From the NCBI RefSeq assembly GCF_025567625.1, contig NZ_JAOQJC010000001.1, forward strand, positions 310,001 through 374,000: a stretch of DNA of 64,000 nt, in the 5' to 3' direction. Origin of the DNA: Paenibacillus sp. J5C2022 (GTDB taxonomy: Bacteria > Bacillota > Bacilli > Paenibacillales > Paenibacillaceae). Each line of letters begins with the position of its first letter. Position 1 is the stretch's first letter. The notes under the pieces are model-generated. The model was not told the origin of the DNA and searched no databases. It saw only the letters and a list, made by a program, of their open reading frames with translations. Below, one piece after another: positions 34,166-43,607 of this stretch. A program made the translations under genes and the position numbers.

Positions 34166-35381
34166 CTACTGGACCATCCCTAATCCGATAGCGGCGCCGA
34201 ACCCCATCCCGACTCCGTTCAGCCCAAGCGCCAAGAGCAGGTCCGGGATTGTGATGAATCCGGGCTGAAGGAGAAGATATGTGGTTCCTCCTGCCATAGT
34301 CGCCAGCCCGGCAAGCATAAGCGGCTTCGATCCCAGACGGTCGGACCATCTCCCTGCAAGCGGACTGGAGACAGCCAGTAACAACGAGTAAGCCAGCATC
34401 ATCCAGCCGATCGACGCAGCGGTCAAGTTGCCTTGCTTATAGAGATGTACTGGAAGCGCGACAAGCAGGCTGTTGGCGATGATGAAGCTCATGGCGCTGA
34501 CAGCAAGTCCCATCCAGACTGAGCGGATGCGGAACAGCGCTATCGGCACGATGGGACTGGAGTGCCGACGCTCCCAATACAGAAAGAACGGTAGAACAAT
34601 AACGCCAACGACAAGCAATAGCAGATTCATTCTCGTGCCGAAGCCAGCGCCCCCTTCCAGATTCCGGGATAAGCAATAAATGAACGAACCCACCATCCAG
34701 GCCAGCATCGCAGCGCCTGGCCAATCGAATACACTGTGCTTCACAGGCTTTCTCACATCTTCTTTAATATGCCTGATCGCCAGCCAGGAAGCATAGGCGG
34801 CCAACGGGACAGGGATCAGGAATAACCATTGCCAGCTAAGCCATTCCGCAATCATACCGCCGATCCCCGGTCCAGCCATTGCGCCGATGGCGACACATGT
34901 CGTCATCAAGCCGAGCGCCTTGCCCTTCTCTCCTGCCGGATAATAGGCGGCAATTATCGCGATATTGGTTGCCTGGAACATCGATGCGCCGATCGCTTGC
35001 ATGATGCGCGCAAGCATCAATAGCAGAAAGCTGGGGGACAAGGCCAATCCCACTGAACTTACAGTAAAAAGAAATGTAGCCAATATGGTGTATCGTTGCG
35101 TGGCCGAATCGGTCTCCCAACTTGCCCATAACCGGAAGCAGAACGGCAATGGCGAGCAGGTAACCCATCGTCAGCCACTGCATAAGCGCCATATCCGTAT
35201 GGAACGCTTGAATCAAGTAAGGTAAAGATACATTGACCACACCAGCTGTAAAGTGGGACAGAAAAGCACCGATTCCAATCGCCGCAATGACGAGAGATTT
35301 ATTCGGAACAGGTCGACGGTAGCCAATATCCGCTATTGCCGACTCGCTATGCGGCTTCGTATTTATATGCAAAGCTATCAC
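34166..35381 (-). pseudogene. MFS drug exporter (EmrB/QacA-like), frameshifted and truncated
   Basis: The N-terminal part runs from about 35381 in one frame: LSHFTAGVVNVSLPYLIQAF, then LPVMGKLGDRFGH. The rest, starting RYTILATFLFTVSSVGLALS, is read in another frame to 34166. The shift lies within about 35095-35105. The second frame also stops early, after GFGAAIGLGMVQ, leaving about 410 residues where DHA2 exporters have 450-500. With two lesions it is a decayed gene rather than one read error. It lies next to a MarR gene and shares its operator. Confidence 0.8.
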
Positions 35382-35415
35382 CTTCCCATATGTCGAATGA
35401 ATAAGTTGTTCATTA

Positions 35416-35430
35416 GTTTAGTTTCTAAAC
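35416..35430. promoter_or_regulatory. MarR operator before the MFS gene
   Basis: GTTTAG-TTT-CTAAAC, a 15-bp perfect dyad 35 bp before the MFS start region. The same dyad with a one-base spacer change stands before the MarR gene itself. Confidence 0.7.
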
Positions 35431-35485
35431 CTTATCACAAAAATAAGGACCGCTGCACCTTAGAAGGGAACGGCACAATATTCCA

Positions 35486-35950
35486 CTACGTATGTTTCTT
35501 CATCATTTCCGTCAGCATGGCAATACTCTTCTCGAAAATGGCGATCTCTTCTTCCTGCAATTGCTCCCGAAGCTTGGCATAAAACTGGATATGCATCGCT
35601 TCATGAATGCGGAATGCCTCCTCTCCTAGCGGCGTAAGCGCGAGGATCGTGCCTCTCGCATCCTGCGGATGCGGCTTGCGATTCACAATTCCTTTGTTCT
35701 CCAACCGGACGATCAGTTGGGTGACAGCTCCCTTCGTAACACCCAGACGAGCAGCCACTTCACTCATGAGCATGTCTCCTCCCAGCCCGATGGCGTCAAT
35801 CATATGCATTTCGCTCGGTGTCAACCTACCTGCCTCGCCGAATACATTCGGTTCGCGTTCCAGCCGCTTCAACTGCATAATGAATCGGCCCAGTTGGTGG
35901 CTTCCTTTCACAATGGAAGGGGAATAATGCTGATGTTGTTGTTCTCTCAT
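35486..35950 (-). CDS. MarR-family transcriptional regulator
   Basis: A 154-residue regulator with EMHMIDAIGLGGDMLMSEVA, the recognition helix RLGVTKGAVTQLIVRLENKG and the wing RKPHPQDARGTILALTPLGE. The ribosome site is weak; an operator lies 8 bp before the ATG. It is followed by the MFS gene on the same strand, which carries the same operator, so it repressed that exporter. With the exporter broken, its present role is unclear. Confidence 0.87.
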   Translation of the reverse strand: MREQQHQHYSPSIVKGSHQLGRFIMQLKRLEREPNVFGEAGRLTPSEMHMIDAIGLGGDMLMSEVAARLGVTKGAVTQLIVRLENKGIVNRKPHPQDARGTILALTPLGEEAFRIHEAMHIQFYAKLREQLQEEEIAIFEKSIAMLTEMMKKHT

Positions 35951-35957
35951 GCATATA

Positions 35958-35972
35958 GTTTAGTTGCTAAAC
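35958..35972. promoter_or_regulatory. MarR autoregulatory operator
   Basis: GTTTAG-TTG-CTAAAC, 15 bp, ending 8 bp before the marR-type start. It matches the site at 35416-35430 in both arms. Confidence 0.7.
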
Positions 35973-35988
35973 ATAAATCTGTCAATAA

Positions 35989-36024
35989 AGCCGATGCCCA
36001 AGCATAACGCTTGAGGCATCGGCT
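35989..36024 (-). terminator. Terminator of the sporulation lipoprotein gene
   Basis: AGCCGATGCC with inner CAAGC pairs with GCTTG and GGCATCGGCT around ATAAC. TTTATT follows on the minus strand. It is 15 bp beyond the stop at 36039. Confidence 0.85.
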
Positions 36025-36038
36025 TCATCGTTCTGCGA

Positions 36039-36608
36039 TTATTCGTCGTTCGGGAAGATGCGCATAATCATGTCATTGAACTCTTGCACGAATCCCGAGA
36101 CCGGTCTGCCTTCGCGAACATCCTTCATATACGTATTCATGCGATCCATCAGCTCAGGATTGGTGGATACATAGACATGATGAATATTGGCGTCCGTCGC
36201 TCTTACTTTATCCGCAATCTGCTTCTCCATATCCTTCGACAGATCCTTCCCGGTATCCGTCAAGGCTGCCACGTAAGCATTGTTGCGTGTCACGAATACA
36301 TTTGCGCTTTTTACACCCTTAATGGTAGTGATGCTGTCTGCCGCTTTCTCCGCTATATCGACGCGTTCGTTCATCGTGTTATTTTTTCCCGTGTATCTCT
36401 GATTCATGTAATCGCGATTGCCGTCGTATCCGCGCATTTCCCTATCGTACCCACGCATTCCCTTATTAATAGCATTGTTGCGATAATTTTTGGCCTCCAT
36501 CCCGTTATCGGTGACGCCGTTGTTATTTTTCGTTTTCATGGTGCAAGCCGGTGCAACGATAAGCAGGCACGCGACAAGGCACAGCAGCAAGATTGAGCTT
36601 CTTTTCAA
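36039..36608 (-). CDS. YhcN/YlaJ-type sporulation lipoprotein
   Basis: A 189-residue lipoprotein: signal peptide LLLCLVACLLIVAPACTMKT with the lipidated Cys near residue 22, an Asn/Arg/Tyr-rich low-complexity stretch (YDREMRGYDGNRDYMNQRY), then the YhcN/YlaJ domain with VDIAEKAADSITTIKGVKSA. The start is TTG, preceded by GGGGTG. In Bacillus such proteins are made in the forespore and found in the spore. This supports a spore-forming host. Confidence 0.82.
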   Translation of the reverse strand: MKRSSILLLCLVACLLIVAPACTMKTKNNNGVTDNGMEAKNYRNNAINKGMRGYDREMRGYDGNRDYMNQRYTGKNNTMNERVDIAEKAADSITTIKGVKSANVFVTRNNAYVAALTDTGKDLSKDMEKQIADKVRATDANIHHVYVSTNPELMDRMNTYMKDVREGRPVSGFVQEFNDMIMRIFPNDE

Positions 36609-36723
36609 TTCAACACACCCCTTTGCATTTTTTCTTAGTATGCCGATTGTTTTGTTTTATATCCGCATAATTGTGCACACTACAGTCGTAACCTTGGATG
36701 CGGAGGTGTGTGGTCAAGCGCTT

Positions 36724-37659
36724 ATGATGCGATATGATCAGCTATGGGATGTTGTTATTGTAGGCGGAGGACCCGCAGGACTTAGTGCGGCCCTTATTCT
36801 GGGCAGATCCCGCAGAACGGTCGCCCTGATCGATGAGGGGAAGCCGCGCAACAGTGTCACGAAACAAGCCCATGGGTACCTGACGAGAGACGGGATTGCG
36901 CCTGCCGAGTTCAGGCATGCGGCGCATGAGGAATTGGCGCGATACGATTCGGTATGGAGAGTAGAAGATATTGTAACGAAGGTCGTCAAGGAGCAGAACA
37001 GCTTTGTGGCCGGCACCTGTGGCGGAAGCAATCTGTATAGCCGGAATATCATAATTGCGGCAGGAGTGAAGGATAGCTTGCCGCCATGGCAAGGAATGGC
37101 GCAAGTGTACGGCAAGTCCGTATTTCTGTGTCCTTATTGCGATGGATGGGAACTGCGCGACGAGCCGTTAGCCGTATTCGGGAATGGGAACAACATTTAT
37201 GCTTTTACCCGGAAAATTTACGGTTGGAGCAAAGAGTTGATTGTATTCACTGACGGGCCCGCCAAACTGAATGAGAAGCAAAAGCTGGCACTGCAAATTC
37301 GTCAAATCGGCTTGGAGGAAGGCGAGATTGATCAGTTGCAGCATTCGGCAGACGGTCAACTGACTCATGTCGTTATGCGTGACGGCCGCAGTGTCGCCCG
37401 GACTGGCGGATTTCTGCTGGACTCGAATGAGCGGCAGGCGACGAACATGCCGGAAAGCTTAGGCATCGGACGTACGGCAGCGGGTCATTATGAGACGGAT
37501 CACCATGGACAAACCGAAGTGAGGGGCCTTTACATTATCGGAGACGCAAGGACAATATTTTCCGGCCTGATCGGTGCGGCGAACGACGGATACATCGTCG
37601 GGGAGATCATTAACAACGACTTGCTGGAGCAGGAATGGAAAAAAAGCGGGTTGCACTAA
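36724..37659 (+). CDS. Thioredoxin reductase-like dithiol flavoprotein
   Basis: A 311-residue FAD/NAD(P) enzyme: VVIVGGGPAGLSAALILGRS for FAD, a redox pair in LCPYCDGWELRDEP, then a dinucleotide-binding segment and LYIIGDARTIFSGLIGAAND at the end. The CPYCxGWE form is that of HlmI/DepH/GliT-type enzymes that make disulfides in small molecules, rather than the CATC of thioredoxin reductase. ATG 36724 or 36727 may start; GGAGGTG is 15 bases upstream. A paralogue lies at 57664. Confidence 0.8.
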   Translation: MMRYDQLWDVVIVGGGPAGLSAALILGRSRRTVALIDEGKPRNSVTKQAHGYLTRDGIAPAEFRHAAHEELARYDSVWRVEDIVTKVVKEQNSFVAGTCGGSNLYSRNIIIAAGVKDSLPPWQGMAQVYGKSVFLCPYCDGWELRDEPLAVFGNGNNIYAFTRKIYGWSKELIVFTDGPAKLNEKQKLALQIRQIGLEEGEIDQLQHSADGQLTHVVMRDGRSVARTGGFLLDSNERQATNMPESLGIGRTAAGHYETDHHGQTEVRGLYIIGDARTIFSGLIGAANDGYIVGEIINNDLLEQEWKKSGLH

Positions 37660-37660
37660 G

Positions 37661-38623
37661 CTATGTAACCCGCAGAACGATTTTGCCGATATTCCGATTG
37701 CCTTCCATATAAGCATGCGCCTCATCCGCTTGTTCCCAGTTCCAGACGGAATCGATCACAGGCTTAAGCCGTCCATCTGTGAATCGAGGCAATGCGTACG
37801 ATGTGAAGTCAGCCGTCAGAGCAGCTTTCCGATCCAATGACAATGGGCGCAGCGTCGTGCCAATCACTTGCAGGCGGCGCATAAGCAGCGGGCCCAGATC
37901 GACTTGCGGCAGCTTGCTCCCTCCCATCATGCCGATGAGAATCAACCTGCCGTCATTCGCGAGCGATGCGATATTCTGATCCCAATAAGGTGCGCCGATG
38001 AAATCCAGCACGAGGTGAACGCCAGCCCCGTCAGTGAGCTCCCGAATTCGCGGCCCGAACGGTCCATCCTTATAATTGATCGCATGCATGGCTCCCAATG
38101 CTCTGCAAGCCTGGAGCTTGTTATGCGAACCGGCGGTGACGATCGGGTGCGCACCGGCATCGCACGACAACTGAATGGCCGCCGTTCCGACTCCGCTTGC
38201 CCCTGCATGAATAAGCACATACTGGCCTGCCTGCAATCCGCCCAGCTGGAACATATTCAAGTAGGCCGTCAGGAACACTTCCGGTATGGCTGCCGCTTGC
38301 TCATACGTCATAGACTCCGGTATGGGCATCGTCATTGCGGCGGGAATACGAACCCGCTCCGCATATCCGCCGCCGGGCAATAGGGCCATGACCCGATCGC
38401 CGCACTTCCATCTACCGGCGCCTTCGATCACCTCACCGGCAGCTTCCAGCCCTAGAATGCCGGAAGCACCTGCAGGAGGCGGGTAATTCCCGCGCTTCTG
38501 CAGCAAATCCGCCCGGTTAACCGAAGTTGCTTTAACCGCAATCAGCAGCTCGCCGTCTTCGACCGACGGCTCCGCCGCTTCACCTACGCATAACACGTCT
38601 TGATCGTGCAAGATTGCTTTCAT
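37661..38623 (-). CDS. NADPH:quinone reductase-like MDR oxidoreductase
   Basis: A 320-residue medium-chain reductase without catalytic zinc ligands: ATSVNRADLLQKRGNYPPPA, GLEAAGEVIEGAG, IHAGASGVGTAAIQLSCDAG (NADPH Rossmann motif) and the end AHAYMEGNRNIGKIVLRV. GGAGAGGTG precedes the ATG at 38623; the longer frame to 38749 only reads through the yebC terminator. By family (QOR/PIG3-like) it reduces quinones using NADPH. It is convergent with the flavoprotein gene, one base apart. Confidence 0.87.
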   Translation of the reverse strand: MKAILHDQDVLCVGEAAEPSVEDGELLIAVKATSVNRADLLQKRGNYPPPAGASGILGLEAAGEVIEGAGRWKCGDRVMALLPGGGYAERVRIPAAMTMPIPESMTYEQAAAIPEVFLTAYLNMFQLGGLQAGQYVLIHAGASGVGTAAIQLSCDAGAHPIVTAGSHNKLQACRALGAMHAINYKDGPFGPRIRELTDGAGVHLVLDFIGAPYWDQNIASLANDGRLILIGMMGGSKLPQVDLGPLLMRRLQVIGTTLRPLSLDRKAALTADFTSYALPRFTDGRLKPVIDSVWNWEQADEAHAYMEGNRNIGKIVLRVT

Positions 38624-38694
38624 CGTCGTCACCTCTCCTATCGGATCTTGTCCCATCCGGCCGAATAAGCGCAGCTTGCCATCAGGGTGAGCAT

Positions 38695-38738
38695 AATAAA
38701 GACCTTCATCTGCCGCAGCGATGCGATAAATGAAGGTC
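38695..38738 (-). terminator. Terminator of yebC
   Basis: GACCTTCAT (38701-38709) pairs with ATGAAGGTC (38730-38738), and TTTATTAT follows on the minus strand. It is 12 bp beyond the YebC stop. Confidence 0.75.
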
Positions 38739-38749
38739 CCAATGGGCAT

Positions 38750-39469
38750 TTAATCGCCCAAATCAACGTTATGGTACACTTGCTGCACATCCTCCAAATC
38801 TTCCAGAGCGTCAATCAGCTTCTCGAATTGCACCTGTGCGTCCTCAGGCAGCGCTACTTCGTTTTGCGGCAGCATAGTGAGCTCGGCAACGGAGAATTCC
38901 TCAATCCCGGACGCCTTGAACGCTTCCTGCACGTTATGGAATTGATCCGGCTCCGCGTATACGATGACAACATCATCCTCCTCGACAATGTCGCGTACGT
39001 CGGCATCCGCCTCCAGCATCATCTCCATCACTTCATCCAGCGACTTGCCTGTCACGCCGAACACAGCCGTCGCATCGAACATATAGGATACGGAGCCCGT
39101 CACGCCCATGCTTCCGCCATTCTTGTTGAATGCAGAGCGAACGGCCGGCGCCGTACGGTTGACGTTGTTCGTTAGTGCGTCCACAATGACCATGGAACCG
39201 TTCGGGCCGAAGCCTTCGTATCGCTGCTCGACATAAGTCTCGTCTCCGGAGCCCTTCGCTTTATCCAGCGCACGGTCGATAATCGCCTTCGGCACGTTGT
39301 AAGTTTTGGCGCGCTCCAGGACGACCTTCAACGCGCGGTTGGATTCCGGGTCCGGCTCGCCCTTCTTGGCGGCTACATAAATTTCCACGCCGAACTTGGC
39401 ATAGACGCGGCTCGTGTTCGCGTCTTTCGAAGCCTTCTTTTCCTTAATATTATTCCACTTGCGTCCCAT
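38750..39469 (-). CDS. yebC: YebC/PmpR-family translation or transcription factor
   Basis: A 239-residue YebC/TACO1-family protein. The start [20 protein letters not shown] and the segments [19 protein letters not shown] and [19 protein letters not shown] are hallmark sequences. Members bind DNA, and recent work links some to translation through proline stretches. The ATG at 39469 is chosen for GGGAG upstream and for family start. It is single and terminated by a hairpin. Confidence 0.92.
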   Translation of the reverse strand: MGRKWNNIKEKKASKDANTSRVYAKFGVEIYVAAKKGEPDPESNRALKVVLERAKTYNVPKAIIDRALDKAKGSGDETYVEQRYEGFGPNGSMVIVDALTNNVNRTAPAVRSAFNKNGGSMGVTGSVSYMFDATAVFGVTGKSLDEVMEMMLEADADVRDIVEEDDVVIVYAEPDQFHNVQEAFKASGIEEFSVAELTMLPQNEVALPEDAQVQFEKLIDALEDLEDVQQVYHNVDLGD

Positions 39470-39558
39470 GCTGACTCCCACTTCCTTCTATCAAATCATA
39501 TCCACTATCATACACGAAATAAAAACGTTCTTGCAATGCGTTCGCATGAAATACATCG

Positions 39559-40032
39559 CTAATCCAACGGCATGCGCAATCTGATCATGTCTCTGCATCG
39601 AATGCCATTCTCTATGATCTCTTCCTCGTAATGGCGGACGAAGAAGTCATGATCGATGCGATGGAGACGGAAGCCGCACTTCTGATAGAACAGCAATTGA
39701 TAGGTGCTGGAATTGCCTGTCCCGATCTCCAGCACCGAAGCTTTCAGGCGCGCAGCTTCCCGGATCGCATGAAGCAGCAGCCGCTTGCCAATCCCCCTGC
39801 CTTGATAGGATTCGCTGACCGCGATGTTCATAATCTCCATCACTCCGGGCTCACTCTCCATCAGCAGGTATTCCCCGATCAGCTCGTCCCCAATATAAGC
39901 AAGGTAACAATACCCTCTCTTCAGATAGGAATCCACAAGCGCTTTCGACGGGTCGGCCAGCAATAACAGCTCGTAAGGAGGCTCTTCTCCCACAGCCAGT
40001 CGCTCCACTCGCAAGTTGTCGGCATTCTCCAT
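39559..40032 (-). CDS. GNAT N-acetyltransferase
   Basis: A 157-residue acetyltransferase with LIGEYLLMESEPGVMEIMNI, the acetyl-CoA loop VSESYQGRGIGKRLLLHAIR and YQLLFYQKCGFRLHRIDHDF. The ATG at 40032 lies 8 bases after AAGGAGG; earlier in-frame ATGs overlap or precede that site. It is a single gene between yebC and the urea transporter. The substrate is unknown. Confidence 0.85.
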   Translation of the reverse strand: MENADNLRVERLAVGEEPPYELLLLADPSKALVDSYLKRGYCYLAYIGDELIGEYLLMESEPGVMEIMNIAVSESYQGRGIGKRLLLHAIREAARLKASVLEIGTGNSSTYQLLFYQKCGFRLHRIDHDFFVRHYEEEIIENGIRCRDMIRLRMPLD

Positions 40033-40106
40033 ATCCATTGCCTCCTTCATCATCGTTGAAGCCCCCAGTCCATTGTATAATTTCCCCATTATAGCATACA
40101 TAGCGA

Positions 40107-40142
40107 AGCCTCCGACACCCTGTGCAAGCGGCGCCGGAGGCT
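40107..40142 (-). terminator. Terminator of the urea transporter operon
   Basis: AGCCTCCG (40107-40114) pairs with CGGAGGCT (40135-40142). It is 10 bp beyond the urtE stop. Confidence 0.7.
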
Positions 40143-40152
40143 ATTTCCTGCT

Positions 40153-40848
40153 TTATACAACGAGATACTGTCTGATGCTCCCTTCATCAAGCTCGTGGAT
40201 GGAACCTTCCGCCACAATTGTCCCTTTATCCATCACATAGTAATAATCCGAGACGCTCTTGACGAATTCAATGCTTTGCTCGACAAGCAATATGGCCACC
40301 TTGCCGCTAGCTCTGATCGAGCGGATGACATCTTGAATATCGCTGACGATCGACGGCTGTATGCCTTCGGTCGGCTCATCCAGCAGCAGCAGCTCCGGTC
40401 GCGAAGCCAATGCGCGCGCGAATGCAAGCTGTTGCTGCTGGCCGCCGCTCAGATCGCCGCCGCGCCGATCATACATCGAAGGAAGCACCGGGAACTTCTG
40501 CAGCGCCTCCGGCGGCACTTCTTTCTCTCCCGTTCGGCCGGCTTCCAGACCAAGCAGCAAGTTCTCCCGCACGCTGAGCGTTCCGAATATTTCTCTTCCT
40601 TGAGGCACGAGCCCGATGCCGGCCTTCGCCCTTCTGGAAGGCGGCGTCTTCGTCAGGTCGCTATCCTTGTAGCATATTGAGCCTTGCCGCGCCTTCAGCG
40701 TTCCCATTATCGTCTTCATAAGCGTCGTCTTGCCGACGCCGTTGCGCCCCATCAGACTGACGACCTGACCGGGCTTCACCTCCAGGGATACGCCGTTAAG
40801 AATCATACTCTCTCCATAGCCCGATTGAATGTTCTGCACGGACAGCAT
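40153..40848 (-). CDS. urtE: Urea ABC transporter ATP-binding subunit UrtE
   Basis: A 231-residue LivF-type ATPase with Walker A GRNGVGKTT, signature LSGGQQQQLAFARALASRPE and Walker B LLLLDEPTEGIQPSI. The GIQPSIV context and the position last in urtABCDE separate it from amino-acid LivF. The ATG at 40848 is preferred, with AAGGCGGG upstream; the frame also has a TTG 6 bases before. It starts 2 bp from the urtD stop. It powers urea uptake together with UrtD. Confidence 0.92.
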   Translation of the reverse strand: MLSVQNIQSGYGESMILNGVSLEVKPGQVVSLMGRNGVGKTTLMKTIMGTLKARQGSICYKDSDLTKTPPSRRAKAGIGLVPQGREIFGTLSVRENLLLGLEAGRTGEKEVPPEALQKFPVLPSMYDRRGGDLSGGQQQQLAFARALASRPELLLLDEPTEGIQPSIVSDIQDVIRSIRASGKVAILLVEQSIEFVKSVSDYYYVMDKGTIVAEGSIHELDEGSIRQYLVV

Positions 40849-40850
40849 TG

Positions 40851-41609
40851 TCAACCCGCCTTCTTCCCGAGATACACTTCCGCAACCAATTGATCCGCTT
40901 GCACTTCCTTCATTGTGCCTTCCTTCAGCAGCTTGCCTTCGTGCATAACCGTCACCTTCGAAGCGTAGTGGCGTACGAATTCCATATCATGCTCCACGAC
41001 GACGACGGCTTTGTCCCTGGCGATCTCTATAAGCAGTTCTCCAGTCTTGACCGTCTCCATATCCGTCATGCCGGCTACCGGCTCATCCAGAAGCAGAACC
41101 CGCGGCTCCTGCATGAGCATCATCCCGATCTCCAGCCACTGCTTCTGACCGTGCGAGAGACTGCCGGATAGCTTGCTTGCATAGTCGATTAACCCAATCA
41201 ACTCCAGCTGCCGTTCGATTCGCTCTCTGTCCGTCCTCGTCATACGGGAACGAAGCGTTGACCATACGTTTCTGTTCTGACTCATAGCCAACTCCAGATT
41301 CTCGAATGCTGTCAATCCCGGGAAGATGGAAGGCGCCTGGAATTTCCTGCCGATGCCAAGCTCGGCGATCTGATATTCCTTCTTGTCTGTGAGATCGATG
41401 CCGCCCTCCAAGCGCAGTGTGCCAGAAGCCGGCTTTACTTTTCCGCAGATGACATCCAGCATCGTCGTCTTGCCCGCGCCGTTCGGTCCGATCAGGAAGC
41501 GCAGCTCTCCTTGCTCCAGATGAAGATTCATACCGTTCACCGCTTTGAAGCCGTCAAACGACACGGTTACGTTTTCGCAGGAAAGAAAGCCGTTGCTCTC
41601 TCTTATCAT
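40851..41609 (-). CDS. urtD: Urea ABC transporter ATP-binding subunit UrtD
   Basis: A 252-residue LivG-type ATPase with Walker [10 protein letters not shown], signature [20 protein letters not shown] and Walker [14 protein letters not shown]. The [13 protein letters not shown] signature is typical of UrtD. The ATG at 41609 has GAGGAGG 10 bases upstream and lies inside the end of urtC (56-bp overlap). It works with UrtE at the cytoplasmic face of UrtB/UrtC. Confidence 0.92.
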   Translation of the reverse strand: MIRESNGFLSCENVTVSFDGFKAVNGMNLHLEQGELRFLIGPNGAGKTTMLDVICGKVKPASGTLRLEGGIDLTDKKEYQIAELGIGRKFQAPSIFPGLTAFENLELAMSQNRNVWSTLRSRMTRTDRERIERQLELIGLIDYASKLSGSLSHGQKQWLEIGMMLMQEPRVLLLDEPVAGMTDMETVKTGELLIEIARDKAVVVVEHDMEFVRHYASKVTVMHEGKLLKEGTMKEVQADQLVAEVYLGKKAG

Positions 41610-42669
41610 CGCTCCATCGCCTCCTCGATAGTAGTGCGGTCTGAACACTCGCAGCCAGACCGGTTAACCCCTTCGGCAAAAATACGACGGTCACGACAAA
41701 CAATCCGCCCAAAAAGAACAGCCACCCTTCCGGATAAGCTTCGCTAAGGCCGCTCTTCGCGGCATTGACGGCAATTGCGCCGATGATGGCGCCAATCAGC
41801 GTGCCCCGTCCGCCTAGCGCAACCCAGAGAACCATCTCGATGGAGGGCACAATTCCCATCGTCGTGGGCGAGATGATGCCGACGTGCAACACGAACAGCA
41901 TGCCTGCCAGGCCCGCCAGACCTGCCGATACGCAAAAGACGAACAATTGATACCTCGCCGGATCGTACCCGATAAAGCGCGCTCGGTTCTCTCCGTCACG
42001 GATTGCCTTCAAGATGCGTCCCGTCCGGCTGTTCACCAGATAACGGCACAACAGGAAGGCGAGCACAAGGAACACAACCGTCACGAAGTACAAAATCAAC
42101 TTCGTCGCTTCATCCTTAAGCGGCATCCCAAGCAGTGTCTGAAAGCCGGTAATGCCGTTCGTCCCCCCCGTATACTGTTGCTGCCCAACGAACAAGGTAA
42201 CCGCTATCATCACTAGCGCTTGCGTCAATATCGTAAAGTAGACGCCGCGAATCCGGTTCCGGAACGTCAAGTAGCCTAGCAGGAGGGCCAGCAGGACGGG
42301 CAGCGCTATACCGGCGGGAATGGCGAAGAATGCATAGTTGAAAGGTTCCCAGAACCAGGGTATCCCCTCAAGACCGCTCCAGCTCATAAAGTCCGGCATA
42401 GCGCCGCCTGACGCCTCCAGCTTCAAATACATGGCCATGCAATAGGCGCCTAGTCCGAAAAATACGCCATGACCCAGACTGAGAATACCGGTATAGCCCC
42501 ATATAAGATCCAACCCCAGTGCTACGATGGCGAAGGCCAAAAACTTGGACAGCAAATTGAGCCGAAAATCGCTCAAGTACATCGGTGCGCAAAGCAATAA
42601 CAGAACAGCAGCTATAAGCAGCAGCGTGTACACCCATCTTTTCTCTTGCCAAACTTTGTGCAGCAGCAC
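41554..42669 (-). CDS. urtC: Urea ABC transporter permease UrtC
   Basis: A 371-residue LivM-type permease with about 9-10 helices. Family motifs include [20 protein letters not shown] and [18 protein letters not shown], and the end [12 protein letters not shown] charged tail of about 30 residues follows and overlaps urtD. The start is GTG with GAGAGGTGAG ahead. It forms the urea channel with UrtB, whose stop lies 16 bp upstream. Confidence 0.92.
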   Translation of the reverse strand: MLLHKVWQEKRWVYTLLLIAAVLLLLCAPMYLSDFRLNLLSKFLAFAIVALGLDLIWGYTGILSLGHGVFFGLGAYCMAMYLKLEASGGAMPDFMSWSGLEGIPWFWEPFNYAFFAIPAGIALPVLLALLLGYLTFRNRIRGVYFTILTQALVMIAVTLFVGQQQYTGGTNGITGFQTLLGMPLKDEATKLILYFVTVVFLVLAFLLCRYLVNSRTGRILKAIRDGENRARFIGYDPARYQLFVFCVSAGLAGLAGMLFVLHVGIISPTTMGIVPSIEMVLWVALGGRGTLIGAIIGAIAVNAAKSGLSEAYPEGWLFFLGGLFVVTVVFLPKGLTGLAASVQTALLSRRRWSDDKREQRLSFLRKRNRVV

Positions 42670-42685
42670 ATTCTCACCTCTCTTC

Positions 42686-43591
42686 TTAGTCCAGCGATCT
42701 CGTTCGCATCATGACGAGCCCCTTCGGCTTCCATTGCAAGAAGGCGATAATGGCTACAAATACAAGCACCTTGCCGATTGATGCATTCGTCCAGAACTCG
42801 AACAGCGTATTCGTCATGCCGATTCCGAACGCGCCGGCAACGGATCCAATCAGCTTCCCAACACCGCCCAGCACGACGACCATGAACGCATCCACGATGT
42901 AATAAGTGCCGATTGACGGGCCGATGGAGCCAAGAAGAGTAATGGCGCAGCCTGCGATGCCCGCAATACCGGAGCCGATGGCGAACGTTGCGGCGTCCAC
43001 TCGTCTGGTGGAGATGCCCAGACAAGCCGCCATCTCCCTGTTCTGCATAACGGCCCGCATCCTTCTTCCGGAGTGGCTTCTATACATATAGAGGTAGACT
43101 GCGAGCAGTACGACGGCAACTAGCCCGATAATGAACAGCCGCTTGTATGGAAGCACGACGCCGCTCATCACTGTCACGCCTCCGCTTAGCCAATCCGGGC
43201 TTATCACCGCGACATTGGGAGCGCCGAAGATAGTGCGTGCCAGTTGCTGCAACATGAGGCCGACGCCCCATGTTGCAAGCAGACTGTCCAGCGGTCTTCC
43301 GTACAAATACCTGATCAGGCTGATCTCCATCACGTATCCGAGAAGGAACGCGGTCAGGAAGGCAGCCGGGATGGCAAGCAGATAATAGTAGCTGAACAAC
43401 TCTTCCGGCAGACTTGCCGAGAAAAACAGCTGCGTCACATAAGCTGCGTAAGCTCCGATCATGATGAATTCCCCGTGAGCCATATTGATGACGTTCATCT
43501 GCCCGAATGTGATTGCAAGGCCAAGCGCAATAAGCAGCAGAATGGAGCTAACGCTCACTCCGTTGAAGAGCTGCAGCAGCATGACTTCCAT
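42686..43591 (-). CDS. urtB: Urea ABC transporter permease UrtB
   Basis: A 301-residue LivH-type permease. It has the usual start [20 protein letters not shown], then [20 protein letters not shown] and [17 protein letters not shown] loop residues ([20 protein letters not shown]), and ends [23 protein letters not shown] precedes the ATG. It lies 16 bp after urtA. Confidence 0.93.
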   Translation of the reverse strand: MEVMLLQLFNGVSVSSILLLIALGLAITFGQMNVINMAHGEFIMIGAYAAYVTQLFFSASLPEELFSYYYLLAIPAAFLTAFLLGYVMEISLIRYLYGRPLDSLLATWGVGLMLQQLARTIFGAPNVAVISPDWLSGGVTVMSGVVLPYKRLFIIGLVAVVLLAVYLYMYRSHSGRRMRAVMQNREMAACLGISTRRVDAATFAIGSGIAGIAGCAITLLGSIGPSIGTYYIVDAFMVVVLGGVGKLIGSVAGAFGIGMTNTLFEFWTNASIGKVLVFVAIIAFLQWKPKGLVMMRTRSLD

Positions 43592-43607
43592 CGCATTCCC
43601 TCCTCCG

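Noticed and set aside
36490..36723. N-terminal extension of the flavoprotein frame
   Set aside because: It runs antisense through the lipoprotein gene and its promoter; the FAD fold begins right after the ATG at 36724.
38624..38749. Upstream extension of the quinone reductase frame to the yebC stop
   Set aside because: The extra 42 codons read through the yebC terminator stem; the ATG at 38623 has a good ribosome site and the family start MKAI.
42612..43271. His- and Arg-rich minus-strand frames inside urtB
   Set aside because: Shifted frames of the urtB permease with no hydrophobic pattern.
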